Source: Streptomyces sp. R41 (lineage in GTDB: Bacteria; Actinomycetota; Actinomycetes; Streptomycetales; Streptomycetaceae). Taken from it: DNA of 64,000 bases. Both the position numbers and the translations under genes were made by a program. Below, one piece after another: positions 1-8,284 of the stretch; position 1 is the stretch's first letter; the number at the start of each line of letters is the position of its first letter. Under the pieces are notes generated by a model, which saw only the letters and a list, made by a program, of their open reading frames with translations, was not told the DNA's origin and ran no database searches. The stretch lies in the NCBI RefSeq assembly GCF_041053055.1, contig NZ_CP163443.1, positions 6,555,001 through 6,619,000 of the forward strand, written 5' to 3'.

Positions 1-1
1 G

Positions 2-703
2 GGCCAGCTCCGGGACATCGCGAGCGAACTCGCCTCCGAGAACTCGACGGCCATCGTCGGGCGCATCTTCGGGAACGTTCTCGGCTGGAACACCACACCG
101 CGGGGCTCCGGGGAGACCGCCTACGACGAGCTGCACCCCAACTACGACAAGGGGCTGCTCACCCGGCCCGGTTACCAGGCCGAGATCGGCCAGGGGGACA
201 CCTGGCCGGTTCACAAGGACAACTGCGAGGCAGGGAACAGCGCGGCCTATTACATGCCGCTGGACGGGATGGGGCGTGCCCAAGGCATTCACGCGTGCCT
301 GACCGAGGGTGACTTCGGTTACGTGACCGGAAAGGGCGAATACCGGGGCAACACCAGTTCCTGGATCTTCGGCAGCCCGACTCCGTTCCCGCCGGACCGC
401 GAGTCGACCCCCCGCGGATTCATCAGTGGCCTGATGCAGCGAGGACATATTCTGGCGAATCAGCTCGGCGGTACCGGGCTTGATAGAAGGAATCTCCTGC
501 CTCTCTACACCGCGGTCAACAGTCCCCGGATGAGCAAGGTGGAGAAGGTGGTTGCCGACCGGATAGCCAACCACGAGACGATGTACTACGAGGTGACCGC
601 GGGATACACGGGAGACAATCTCGTTCCGGATTCCGTGACCATTCAGTGGTGGAGCATGACAACAGGGGAGAGTGATATGGTGCGCCTACCCAACTCTCCG
701 TGA
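2..703 (+). CDS. Secreted nuclease toxin, C-terminal part (partial at left edge)
   Basis: The reading frame is open from base 2 to a TGA at 701-703, so the 5' end lies outside the window. The visible 233 residues end in a DNA/RNA non-specific endonuclease-like domain of the kind found at the C terminus of polymorphic toxins. The motif RGHILANQLGG followed by RRNLLPLY matches the RGH catalytic box and the following Asn-rich segment of that fold. An upstream N-terminal delivery or repeat region is expected but cannot be seen. A perfect hairpin terminator and a SUKH-type immunity gene follow directly, which is the classical toxin-immunity order. The nuclease role is inferred from family knowledge; the exact substrate is unknown. 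Confidence 0.75.
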   Translation, partial: GQLRDIASELASENSTAIVGRIFGNVLGWNTTPRGSGETAYDELHPNYDKGLLTRPGYQAEIGQGDTWPVHKDNCEAGNSAAYYMPLDGMGRAQGIHACLTEGDFGYVTGKGEYRGNTSSWIFGSPTPFPPDRESTPRGFISGLMQRGHILANQLGGTGLDRRNLLPLYTAVNSPRMSKVEKVVADRIANHETMYYEVTAGYTGDNLVPDSVTIQWWSMTTGESDMVRLPNSP

Positions 704-728
704 CCCGCACTCTTTAAGGGTCGCGGGT

Positions 729-761
729 GGGGCAGGAGTTCTGCGAAAGAACTCCTGCCCC
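729..761 (+). terminator. Perfect hairpin terminator after the nuclease toxin
   Basis: GGGGCAGGAGTTCT pairs perfectly with AGAACTCCTGCCCC over 14 bp around a GCGAA loop. It sits 26 bases after the toxin stop and 25 bases before the immunity gene. There is no U-run, as is usual in Streptomyces. Its position implies that the immunity gene has its own promoter or relies on read-through. Confidence 0.75.
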
Positions 762-786
762 GCAGGTATGACTCTGAGGAGTGACC

Positions 787-1335
787 GTGTGGATTGATCA
801 GCTGCTCTCCGCCGTTCGCTGGCAGCCCCTTGATCTGCCGATGAACTGGGCGCGGGTCGAGGGTGAACTCGGGGTGGCCCTGCCGAGTGACTACAAGCGG
901 TTGTGCGAGTCGTTCGGGCCCGGCGAGTTCTCGGAATACCTGGACGTCTTTTGCGTGAATGAGGGTCCGGGTCCCGATATCCTGAAGCAGTGGCGCGCGT
1001 GTGTCGACGCAGCGGCCGACAGGGAGGTCCCGGAGCGGCCGCATCCCTTGTTCGCGCCGTACCAGATCTTCGAACGGGACCGGCCCGCAGGCCTGATTCC
1101 CTGGGGTGTCACCCAGACGGAATGCGAATTCCATTGGCTGGCGGATTCCGGAGATCCAGACAAGTGGCCGATCTTCGCCAGGTTCACGGATTCCGACTGG
1201 GATCATTTCGACATCTCGACCGGAGAGTTCGTCGTGCGAGTCCTGACCGATCGGGAATTCCGCCCGTATTCCGTGGCCGGCATCTTTCCCGAGCCGTACT
1301 TTCAGCCGCTTCCTCAGCTTCCGGGGAGTGCGTGA
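787..1335 (+). CDS. SUKH (SMI1/KNR4-like) family protein, probable immunity protein
   Basis: About 182 residues, starting with a segment typical of the SMI1/KNR4 (SUKH) fold: LPMNWARVEGELGVALPSDYK, the amphipathic N-terminal helix plus the LPxDYK turn. Conserved Trp and acidic patches follow (LIPWG, ECEFHWLAD). SUKH proteins are cytosolic immunity factors that neutralise nuclease toxins, and this gene directly follows a nuclease toxin domain, so it is the likely cognate antidote. GTG 787 is preferred because GAGGA (776-780) lies 6 nt upstream; an in-frame GTG at 781 would leave no SD spacing. A truncated paralogue lies at 2130-2528. Confidence 0.8.
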   Translation: MWIDQLLSAVRWQPLDLPMNWARVEGELGVALPSDYKRLCESFGPGEFSEYLDVFCVNEGPGPDILKQWRACVDAAADREVPERPHPLFAPYQIFERDRPAGLIPWGVTQTECEFHWLADSGDPDKWPIFARFTDSDWDHFDISTGEFVVRVLTDREFRPYSVAGIFPEPYFQPLPQLPGSA

Positions 1336-1392
1336 GGGCAATGGAAACGCCAACTCCGGCGTTTCGACCAGCATCGATATGAGGGATTTGCT

Positions 1393-2127
1393 GTGATGGA
1401 CGGGTGGGGGCCGCAGGCGTACGGGTCTCAGCAACCGGCCGCCGCGCACTACGGGTGGCCACAGCCGCCGGTGGCGCGCCGTGCGGGCAGTCGCGTGCCG
1501 TTGGTGGTGGCGTTGGGGGTCATGGTGGTCGGCATGGTGCTCGCGGTGGTCAGCATCCTGGTGACCGGGGGCGAGACGGCGGGCTACCGGACGTGGCACC
1601 AGCAGAGCGGGGCGATGGAACCGACGTATCCCGAGGGGAGCGACGTCCCGGTGAAGCCCATCGACGGTTCGGGCGTCCGGCGCGGTGACGTGGTCCTGTT
1701 CTCTGCACGTGACTGGGGCGCCGACAGCGTCTTCATGATGCGGGTGATAGCTGTCGGCGGCGATCAGGTCGTCATCGACGAGCCCGGGAGGGTGAAGGTC
1801 AACGGCAAGATCCTGCGGGAGCCGTACCTCTTCAAGAGCGGCCCCTATTTCGCCCCTCCCGTGGAGGTCACCGTGCCCGAGAGCCGGCTCTTCCTCCTCG
1901 GCGACCACCGTGTGGCTGCGGCGGACTCACGCGCCCACCTCTCTGAGAACAGCGGAACCATCGCCCGCTCTGCCGTCGTCGGCATGGCGGTGGACCACGC
2001 GAGTGTTCCCTCCCCCGATCGCCTGTGGATGTGGGTGGGCGCGGCGACGGCCGCCGTGGGCCTGATCGCGGCAGCCGTCGCCACGACCGTCAGGCGCCGC
2101 CGCACGGGAGTTGTACAGAGAATCTGA
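1393..2127 (+). CDS. Signal peptidase I-like membrane protein lacking both catalytic residues
   Basis: 244 residues: a cytosolic Pro/Tyr/Gln-rich N terminus, a membrane segment (about 35-57), an S26-like extracytoplasmic domain and a second C-terminal membrane segment (about 208-228). The signal peptidase boxes are clearly present: SGAMEPTY (box B), RRGDVVLF (box C), MMRVIAVGGD (box D) and LLGDHR (box E). The nucleophilic Ser that should precede Met in box B is Ala74 (codon GCG at 1612-1614). The general-base Lys before the Arg of box D is Met116. The fold is therefore kept but type-I peptidase chemistry should be absent. GAGGGA at 1381-1386 is a fair SD for GTG 1393 or ATG 1396. It lies between an immunity gene and its decayed paralogue. 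Confidence 0.8.
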   Translation: MMDGWGPQAYGSQQPAAAHYGWPQPPVARRAGSRVPLVVALGVMVVGMVLAVVSILVTGGETAGYRTWHQQSGAMEPTYPEGSDVPVKPIDGSGVRRGDVVLFSARDWGADSVFMMRVIAVGGDQVVIDEPGRVKVNGKILREPYLFKSGPYFAPPVEVTVPESRLFLLGDHRVAAADSRAHLSENSGTIARSAVVGMAVDHASVPSPDRLWMWVGAATAAVGLIAAAVATTVRRRRTGVVQRI

Positions 2128-2129
2128 CG

Positions 2130-2528
2130 CGCACTCTCTTCTCCGACTTCCTGCAGATCCTTTCCGTCGCTCCTGGGGGAGCCTTCGATCTCGCCACCAC
2201 CTGGCAGGGTTTCAGTGCTGATGCTCCTGCCGAGGGGGACGACCCGTTGTACACGCCGTATCGGATCTATCGGCCCGGTCATGTGGGACTGATTCCGTGG
2301 GGCTTCGGCCAGAACGAGTGCGAGTATCACTGGCTGGCCAACGGGAAGCCGGCGGATGAGTGGCCCATCGTGACACGAGGGCGGGGGTACCGGGCGTGGC
2401 GGCAGTTGGACATGTCCACACCCGAGTTCATCTACCGGGTGGTGGCGGACCCGGAGTTCGAGCCCTTCTCCATCGCCGCCTTGGTGCCCGAGCCGTTTTT
2501 CACGCCGGCTCCGGGAATCACGTTCTGA
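2130..2528 (+). pseudogene. 5'-truncated SUKH immunity paralogue
   Basis: From about 2130 the +3 frame encodes a segment collinear with the last three quarters of the SUKH protein at 787-1335: TPYRIY for APYQIF, LIPWGFGQNECEYHWLA for LIPWGVTQTECEFHWLA, then STPEFIYRVVADPEFEPFS and VPEPFF. The N-terminal helix and LPxDYK motif are missing, no start codon with an SD precedes it, and it begins right after the stop of the signal peptidase-like gene. This looks like a deletion or recombination scar that removed the 5' part of a second immunity gene. A short expressed protein starting inside the upstream gene cannot be excluded. Confidence 0.65.
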
Positions 2529-2567
2529 GGGATGCATGCCGACCATGACGAGAGAGCGAGGCCCGCA

Positions 2568-3038
2568 GTGACGGAACCAGGCACAGCCGACCTGATCCAC
2601 CTGGAGGATGCGGACGGCAACCGCTGCATCGTCCGCGTCACCGGGCGCTCCAAGCCCGGTGTGCTGCCCGGTCACGACACCCTTCGGGCCGACGTGTTCG
2701 CATCGGCGGACTTCGTCGACGCCCGCCTTGATGTCTATGTCTTCCAGCGGGATCTCGATGCCTGGCAGCACGCCTTGACCGGTCTGGCGCCCGGGAAGGA
2801 TGCGAGGATCGGCAGGGAGCGCGGACTGGAACTCATTCTCCACATGCTCGACGATCGCTCCTTGGCCGTATCCCTCCACGATCCAGACCGCCTCACCACG
2901 ATGCTGCGGATCCGACCGGAGGAGAACTGGGTCGACGAGCACCTTCAGCGCCTTGAGCAGGTCCGGCGAACCTGGCCCAGCGAGGTTGTGGAGACAGGGC
3001 CCATGACCTACGCGTGGAGCCCCGACCGGCAGGCCTGA
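2568..3038 (+). CDS. DUF5959-like protein of unknown function
   Basis: 156 residues, cytosolic, no signal peptide. The pattern LIHLEDADGNRCIVRVTGR, GHDTLRADVFASADFVDARLD, a WQHAL helix and a C-terminal WPSEVVETGP segment is what I recall of the DUF5959 family of Streptomyces; function is unknown. GTG 2568 is favoured over ATG 2532 because GAGG (2558-2561) lies 6 nt upstream, while the ATG overlaps its only purine run. Family members often occur among toxin-immunity leftovers, as here, so an immunity-like role is conceivable but only inferred. Confidence 0.6.
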   Translation: MTEPGTADLIHLEDADGNRCIVRVTGRSKPGVLPGHDTLRADVFASADFVDARLDVYVFQRDLDAWQHALTGLAPGKDARIGRERGLELILHMLDDRSLAVSLHDPDRLTTMLRIRPEENWVDEHLQRLEQVRRTWPSEVVETGPMTYAWSPDRQA

Positions 3039-3044
3039 CTCGCC

Positions 3045-3077
3045 GCCCTGCCGACCGGTTCAAGCGCGGGGCAGGGC
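3045..3077 (+). terminator. Probable terminator (8-bp stem)
   Basis: GCCCTGCC at 3045-3052 pairs with GGCAGGGC at 3070-3077, just after the stop of the DUF5959-like gene. The loop is 17 nt, so the call is weaker than for the longer hairpins in this window. Confidence 0.45.
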
Positions 3078-3152
3078 ACTGCTCTTGAACGCGTCGACGA
3101 CGGGCGCGTGACAACGGCCGTTCGATCCCGAGGGCGATCGGGCGATTCGTCC

Positions 3153-3204
3153 GGAAGGTTCCCGTGCTCGTATCCCGCCGCGCGACTGTTGTATAACCGG
3201 GCCG
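3153..3204 (+). promoter_or_regulatory. Conserved 52-bp upstream element, copy 1
   Basis: The 52 bases 3153-3204 align without gaps, with 43 identities, to 8285-8336. Both lie shortly upstream of a secreted lipoprotein gene (start codons 46 and 59 nt downstream). The best conserved parts are AAGGTTCCCG near the left end and TATAACCGGGCCG at the right end. The latter could contain a -10 region (TATAAC). It is probably a shared promoter or operator, but sigma-factor specificity cannot be assigned by eye. Confidence 0.55.
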
Positions 3205-3249
3205 CCATCGCACTCCCCGTCCCTGTCGAACCTGCCGAAGGGTTGCTTC

Positions 3250-4188
3250 GTGCCGTCCGGAATACGTTTCAGCGCGCGTGGGCGCCGTACCGTCGTCGTC
3301 GCCCTGGTCGCGACTGCCGTGACCGTAGCCGGGTGTTCCCCGAAGGACGGCAGCCGGAAGTCGTCGGGGAGTCACGGGTCCTCGCGGACAGCGCAGGCCC
3401 AGCCAGAGCCGAAGAGGACATCGCGGCCTCCGTCCGCGCCGAAGCCGAGAACGGCCGCCCAGTTCGTCGCCCGGGCCCGGCAGGCCATGGATGCCGAGAA
3501 GGGGTGGACGTTCGCCCTGCGCGGCAGTGAGTCCGCCGTCATGCGGGGGCAGGCGCCGTCCAGCGCCACGTTCGCCGCGACCGTGCGCCGCACCACCGCC
3601 CCTGAGGCGCTCCAGCAGAACGGCACTATCACCACCGGCAAGGGGGTCCGCAAGGCGGAGGTGGTGTACGTCGTCGGCGGCACCGGTTACGTCAAGGAGG
3701 GCGGCGAGGCGTGGAAGAAGGGGCCGCTGTCCGATCGTGACATCGCCAATGATGTCGAGGATCCCGTGGCGGAGCTGGACGCGTTCGGGGCGTACGCCAA
3801 GAGCGCGAAGGTGAGTCGTACCGGGGCGGGCGGGGCTGACGTGCGGCTTCAGGTCACCGCTTCCGGCTGGCAGTTGTCGGCGGCCCGTAGTCGTCCCGCG
3901 CTGAAGCGGGCGGTGCGGGAGGTGGAGCCGGCGCTGGCTCAGTTGCGTGACGCCGGGGTGACGGCGACCGACGGCCAGATCACGCTCAAGAGCCTCACCG
4001 AGACCTGGGACCTGGACGCGGCCCATGGCTACCGGCTCACCTCGCACCGCTATGCGTACACGTTTCTCATCCCGTACCAGGGCGGTGACATCACGGTGAG
4101 CCAGGAGGTACGGGCCGACAACCGTGGCGTGTTCACCGGAAGCGTGGCCCTGCCCTCCGGCGCCGCAGCGGCAAGGGAAGCAGCCTGA
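3250..4188 (+). CDS. Secreted lipoprotein, LppX/LprAFG-like
   Basis: 312 residues. The N terminus has a twin-Arg/basic region, a hydrophobic stretch VVVALVATAVTVAGC with lipobox VAGC, then a charged Ser/Pro-rich spacer. The remainder (about 75-300) looks like the single-domain LppX/LolA-type lipid-binding fold of actinobacterial lipoproteins: repeated strands such as VVYVVGGTGYVK and a conserved EAWKKGPL. Start GTG 3250 has GAAGGG about 7 nt upstream. The stop overlaps the next start by one base (TGATG), so translation of the following degenerate gene was once coupled. The upstream 52-bp element is shared with the lipoprotein at 8395. Ligand unknown. Confidence 0.65.
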   Translation: MPSGIRFSARGRRTVVVALVATAVTVAGCSPKDGSRKSSGSHGSSRTAQAQPEPKRTSRPPSAPKPRTAAQFVARARQAMDAEKGWTFALRGSESAVMRGQAPSSATFAATVRRTTAPEALQQNGTITTGKGVRKAEVVYVVGGTGYVKEGGEAWKKGPLSDRDIANDVEDPVAELDAFGAYAKSAKVSRTGAGGADVRLQVTASGWQLSAARSRPALKRAVREVEPALAQLRDAGVTATDGQITLKSLTETWDLDAAHGYRLTSHRYAYTFLIPYQGGDITVSQEVRADNRGVFTGSVALPSGAAAAREAA

Positions 4189-4554
4189 TGAGTGAGAACG
4201 GCAGCGGCGGCGAGATCGTCGACGTCGCGTACGGCGAAGGGTGGGATGCCGGGCGCGGGGCCGTGCTCGGGAGTGGACGCGGGCACCGGCGCCTTCGTCG
4301 ACGCGACCAGGGCCGAGAAGCTCGGCCGGCGGTTCCGGGACGGCCAGGTCGCGGGCACGCAGGACGAGGACGACAACGGCATCGCGACCGTGGACGACCC
4401 GGCCACCGGCACCAACCTGATCGCCTGCCCGAGCGGCCGGGGCGACGGCTCCTACCCCGTGTGGATCGGCCGGGACGCGGACGGCGACGTCACGTGCTTC
4501 GTGGCGGACATGCTGATCCTCGGCCAGGCGGAGCTACTGCCACAGCAACCTTGA
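4188..4554 (+). pseudogene. Internally deleted, frameshifted remnant of a DUF4241 gene
   Basis: The first ~27 codons (frame of ATG 4188) read IVDVAYGEGWDAGRGAVLG, matching the N terminus of the DUF4241 protein encoded at 6883-8112 (IIDVTYGEDWDAASRTVLG). At about 4268-4272 homology jumps, in another frame, to the C-terminal part of the same family: GVDAGTGAFVDA, then GRGDGSYPVWIGRDADGDVTC and FVADMLIL, ending at TGA 4552-4554. Roughly 325 central codons are missing. A deletion between short G-rich matches (CTCGGGA) explains both the loss and the frame change. It is not expected to be functional. Confidence 0.8.
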
Positions 4555-4563
4555 GGTGAGCGG

Positions 4564-5277
4564 ATGTTCGAGAATGAAGTGAGCGAGATGCGGGCGGTGC
4601 TGCCTGGCTACGCGATCGACGTCGGAGCCGAGCCGCTGGACCGGCCCGCGCGGAACTCGGTGGGGGGCTGGCCCTTTCTCGACGACGGCGAGGAGTGGCC
4701 CGAGTGTTTCTGCGGTGAGCGGCTGGCGCTGTTCTTCCAGTTCGACATACCGCCGAACGTGGAGCCGTTCGGTGGAGACCACCTGTTGGTCTTCCACTGC
4801 CGTGCTCACAACGACGCGTCCGAACCTGAGATGACCGACGACGGCCGGCTCGTGCCCGCGTACTGGGACGCTCCGCAGCCGCCCTACCCGCGTCCGTTCT
4901 GGCGTGTGCTGCTGCAGCGTCACGCGACGCGGCCGACGCGGAATCGCGAACCGTCCGTGCGCGCCCTGCCGTTGACGCTGCGGCCTCTGGCGGACACCCT
5001 CGACGGGCACGGGCGAGGAGCCCCCGGGTTCAAGGTGGGCGGTACGCCGTCCTGGGCGCAGTTCCCCGAGTACTACCGGTGCGCGTGCGGCGCCGATCTG
5101 GTGTACCTCTGCCAGGTGCCGGAGGGCTGGTCTTTCGACGTCCACCCCGGCTTGCCGGAGCAGCCCTACACCATCCACGCCGACACCTACCTCCTGTTCC
5201 TCGGCAACGAGGTCTATCTGCAGGCCTGCCCGGCCCACTGCGATCCGGCGGCAGTCTGGCCCGTGAACCAGAACTGA
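4564..5277 (+). CDS. DUF1963 (YwqG)-like protein
   Basis: 237 residues, no signal peptide. It contains two imperfect modules typical of YwqG/DUF1963 proteins: GGWPFLDDGEEWPECFCG...LFFQFDIP and GGTPSWAQFPEYYRCACGADLVYLCQVPE. The conserved end is VYLQACPAHCDPAAVWP. Paired Cys residues (CFCG, CACG, CPAHC) could bind a metal; that is only an inference. ATG 4564 has GAGGTGA 6-7 nt upstream. It follows the DUF4241 remnant by 9 bases, suggesting an old immunity-type operon. Function of the family is unknown. Confidence 0.55.
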   Translation: MFENEVSEMRAVLPGYAIDVGAEPLDRPARNSVGGWPFLDDGEEWPECFCGERLALFFQFDIPPNVEPFGGDHLLVFHCRAHNDASEPEMTDDGRLVPAYWDAPQPPYPRPFWRVLLQRHATRPTRNREPSVRALPLTLRPLADTLDGHGRGAPGFKVGGTPSWAQFPEYYRCACGADLVYLCQVPEGWSFDVHPGLPEQPYTIHADTYLLFLGNEVYLQACPAHCDPAAVWPVNQN

Positions 5278-5327
5278 CGACTGGAGCAATCCTGCATGTG
5301 CTCGGGAATGGTGTACATCGGCGGCTG

Positions 5328-6671
5328 ATGGCTGTGAAGGTGCTCGTGGACGCCGCGGTTCTCGCGTCGGTCGTAGCGGCCCTCGCGCTGACCCCGCGTG
5401 CTCTGGCCCGCCTTCCCGATCCTGTCAGGGGGGCGGGCCGCTCCGTCTCCCCGCTCGTGGCACTGGCACTCGTGACCGGCCTGATCTACGTCAACCAGGC
5501 GCTGTTCACGGTGTACGTGCTGCGCGTGCACGACGGCGACGTGTCGTTCATCGCGCCTTATATGCCCGCCGGGTGGTTCGACCTGGCCACGCACAATCCG
5601 GTGCTGCGTTTGCTCGCCCGCGACTTTCCCGCACCGGAACTCCTCGCCCCCTCGGTGTTGCGGGTGCAGGCGTTCCTCGAACTCCCCTTCGTCCTGCTGG
5701 CCTTCGCCACGGTGGCGCGCTGGCTGGACCCGGGCCTGTACCGGCGGATCGCCCGGTCCGCGCTGCTGCCGCTCGCCTCGGTGTCGTACACGATCGTGTT
5801 CTGCGTCGTCGAATGGGACCTGCGCAACCCCTACACGGCCGACGACATCGCGATCCGAGCCGTCTCCGCCGTGCTCACACCCCTGCTCATCGCCCGCATG
5901 GCGGCCCATGACTCCGCCGACGCCCGGCCACTGACCGCCGTGCGCCTTCTGCTCTTCATCGGCTCACTGGGAGCTCTCGGGGTGCTGGTCCTCGTCGTGT
6001 ACGACACGGCGTTGCTCTACAACCTGGGCAGGCTGCCAGAGCGAACTCCGCTGGCGCTGGCGGGCGTTGGCGCTCTGGGCGTACTCCGGCCGGCGGCTGC
6101 CCGACTTCCGGCCCACCTTCCCGGGCCGGGGCCCGCGGTCACCTTGGTGGGGCAGGCCGTGTACCGCTGGCTGGCCCTCTTCTTCGTTCCCGCACTCGCG
6201 ATCCGGTACGGCGTCACCTTCGGTACGCCCGCATTGGCCGCTGGCGCAGGCTCGTTGACCCTGGCGGTGGCCGGCCTGTACGCCCTGCGGGACGCGTCGA
6301 CGGTGCAGGATCCTCGCCCGTACCGGCGCGCCTTCAGACTGGTGGCGCAGCTCGGCGGCGCCTCGCTGGTCGGTGCCGGTGCGGCGTACATGGTCGCTCG
6401 TTGGGCCTCAGGCTCGTACTACGAGGCGACGCTGCTCCTGGCGAGCGCCGCGTTCCTGGTCGCGGCGATCACGGCGTGCAGGCTCCTCGATGCGGGAAGC
6501 CGGCACCGGGCGTCCAGTCCCTCTCGCCCACTCGGCGACCGTCATACCCACGGCACATCGGCCGACCGCAATTGCACGCCGCCTCAAGGGAGGAATCCGG
6601 GTGGGTTCGATTCATCGGATTCGATGGGGGACGGACCGGTTGGCGGACGTCTCCCACGCGGGGAGTCGTGA
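5328..6671 (+). CDS. Multi-pass membrane protein of unknown function
   Basis: About 447 residues with roughly ten hydrophobic segments from residue 4 to about 375 (for example VLVDAAVLASVVAALALTP and LLPLASVSYTIVFCVVEW), followed by a hydrophilic tail of about 70 residues without obvious motifs. No family was recognised. The start is uncertain: ATG 5328 begins directly before the first membrane segment, while in-frame GTG 5298 has GGAG 11 nt upstream. The last ~55 codons have unusual composition (GRNPGGFDSSDS) and might reflect an altered 3' end. Confidence 0.5.
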   Translation: MAVKVLVDAAVLASVVAALALTPRALARLPDPVRGAGRSVSPLVALALVTGLIYVNQALFTVYVLRVHDGDVSFIAPYMPAGWFDLATHNPVLRLLARDFPAPELLAPSVLRVQAFLELPFVLLAFATVARWLDPGLYRRIARSALLPLASVSYTIVFCVVEWDLRNPYTADDIAIRAVSAVLTPLLIARMAAHDSADARPLTAVRLLLFIGSLGALGVLVLVVYDTALLYNLGRLPERTPLALAGVGALGVLRPAAARLPAHLPGPGPAVTLVGQAVYRWLALFFVPALAIRYGVTFGTPALAAGAGSLTLAVAGLYALRDASTVQDPRPYRRAFRLVAQLGGASLVGAGAAYMVARWASGSYYEATLLLASAAFLVAAITACRLLDAGSRHRASSPSRPLGDRHTHGTSADRNCTPPQGRNPGGFDSSDSMGDGPVGGRLPRGES

Positions 6672-6882
6672 GTTCCTCGCGCGAGAAGGTGTTCCGGAGG
6701 CTTCGCTGGTCTTCAGGCGCTCCTGTTCCGCCCCGTGGCGGACGAGGTGCTGTGCCGAGGCTGCCGCCGTGCAGAGGCAACGGAAACGGGGAGCTCCCCG
6801 GCGGTCGCGTCCGTGGCGGCGGCCGTGCGGGGCGCGGCAGCAGTGCGTGCCCCGCTCCAGCAGTGAGTTGCTGGTCCGGTCG

Positions 6883-8112
6883 TCAGTCGCTCAGCAGTTC
6901 CTGGTGGCTCAGGATCAGCATGTCGGCGACCAAGCAGGTGACCTCGCCCTCCGCGTCGCGCCCGATCCACACCGGGTAGGTGCCGTCGCCCATGCCGCTC
7001 GGGTAGGCGATGAGGTTGCCGTCGGACTCCGGGTCCTGGAGGACGAGGATGCCGTCGGGATCGGCGTCCCGGGCGAGGGTGTTCCCGCGGCCGATGAGCC
7101 GCGGAGCCGCCGCCGCGTCGACGAAGCAGCCGGTGCCGCTGTCCACGCCGAAGCCGTAGAACTCGCCGTCCCTCAGGGTGCGCGGGTCCTCGTCGGGACG
7201 CAGGGCCAACTCCCACTCCACCGTGGGCTTTTCGGAGATGAGGACGCGTGCCGCGGTGTAGTCCTCCATGTGGAGCGGTGTGCCCTCGTACTCGCTCGCG
7301 TAGGACGCGGTCGCGATCTGCGTCGAGTAGTCACCGGGGCGCACGGCGACGGTGAAGGGCTTGCCGGGAGTGACCCAGTGTGGGTCGCAGGCGATGACCT
7401 GGCCTGTCGGGAGGCGCAGCACACCGGCGTCGATGATGCGCTCGACGGCGTACGGGCCCGCATCGCCCTCGTACGGCGGTGAGAAGCGCGTGCCGGGCGC
7501 GAACATCTCGTCGACGTGGCGGGGGCGCAAGGGGCTGGGCGGCTGCCAGTTCGCGGTGGCGAGGGGCGTCGGGTTCGTCTCGGGCGCCTCCCGGAGGGCG
7601 TCCGGGAACTGCCCGTCCGTCACGAGAGCCACCGTCCACTCCCAGGCGCCGAACTCGGGTGCTGGTACCCAGCGCTGTTCCTCCGGCATGTCGGCCAGGG
7701 TGTGCAGCGAGCCGCCCCCGCTTCCCTGCGGTTCGGACACCTTGCGGCCGCGACCGTCCGGGTAGAGGTCGACCCGGATCCGTCCCGCCTGCTCCGCGAA
7801 CTCCGGCATGTCCTCCGTGTCGTACCGCCACCGCGCGACGTGCCGCAGGAAGAGGCGCTCGGGCTCCAGGCGCCGCAGATCGAACTCGCGGGTGCGCCGG
7901 CCCCGTTCGTCGTACGCCCAGACGCCGAAGTAGCCGTGCGCCCAGGCGATGTGCAGTACGGCGACGGGCTGCGGGCGGCCCTCCTCGCGCAGCACCACGG
8001 CGTACGGCTCGCCCGTCGCGTCCCGGTCCGAGGCCCGCTGTCTGCTCATCGGGCCGAGAACCGTACGGGACGCGGCGTCCCAGTCCTCCCCGTACGTCAC
8101 ATCGATGATCAC
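6883..8112 (-). CDS. DUF4241 domain protein
   Basis: 409 residues from GTG 8112 (GGGAGAG lies just upstream on the coding strand). The C-terminal half carries the DUF4241 hallmarks: GFGVDSGTGCFVDAAA, YPSGMGDGTYPVWIGRDAEG and TCLVADMLIL. The N-terminal half is a separate, poorly recognised domain (IIDVTYGEDWDAASRTVLG onwards). It is cytosolic with no membrane segment. A deleted copy of the same gene sits at 4188-4554 in the opposite orientation, so the family was duplicated locally. Family function is unknown; the toxin/immunity neighbourhood suggests, without proof, an immunity-like role. Confidence 0.7.
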   Translation of the reverse strand: MIIDVTYGEDWDAASRTVLGPMSRQRASDRDATGEPYAVVLREEGRPQPVAVLHIAWAHGYFGVWAYDERGRRTREFDLRRLEPERLFLRHVARWRYDTEDMPEFAEQAGRIRVDLYPDGRGRKVSEPQGSGGGSLHTLADMPEEQRWVPAPEFGAWEWTVALVTDGQFPDALREAPETNPTPLATANWQPPSPLRPRHVDEMFAPGTRFSPPYEGDAGPYAVERIIDAGVLRLPTGQVIACDPHWVTPGKPFTVAVRPGDYSTQIATASYASEYEGTPLHMEDYTAARVLISEKPTVEWELALRPDEDPRTLRDGEFYGFGVDSGTGCFVDAAAAPRLIGRGNTLARDADPDGILVLQDPESDGNLIAYPSGMGDGTYPVWIGRDAEGEVTCLVADMLILSHQELLSD

Positions 8113-8284
8113 GTCTCTCCCAGCGCGCCGACGCCCGGAACAGTTACACGCGGCGTGACCTCGGTACGGGGTGATCTCGGGAGCGAGCGGCGGCAACGCC
8201 CACGGTTCCAAGGTGCCGTTCAGCCACTCGGTCAGGGACGGTGGTCGGCGAGGGTGATTCGTCCATCAAAGTGAACGTGTGCCC

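Noticed and set aside
643..1908. 421-codon minus-strand frame across the SUKH and signal-peptidase-like genes
   Set aside because: It lies opposite two genes with clear families and has a His/Arg/Pro-rich sequence without motifs.
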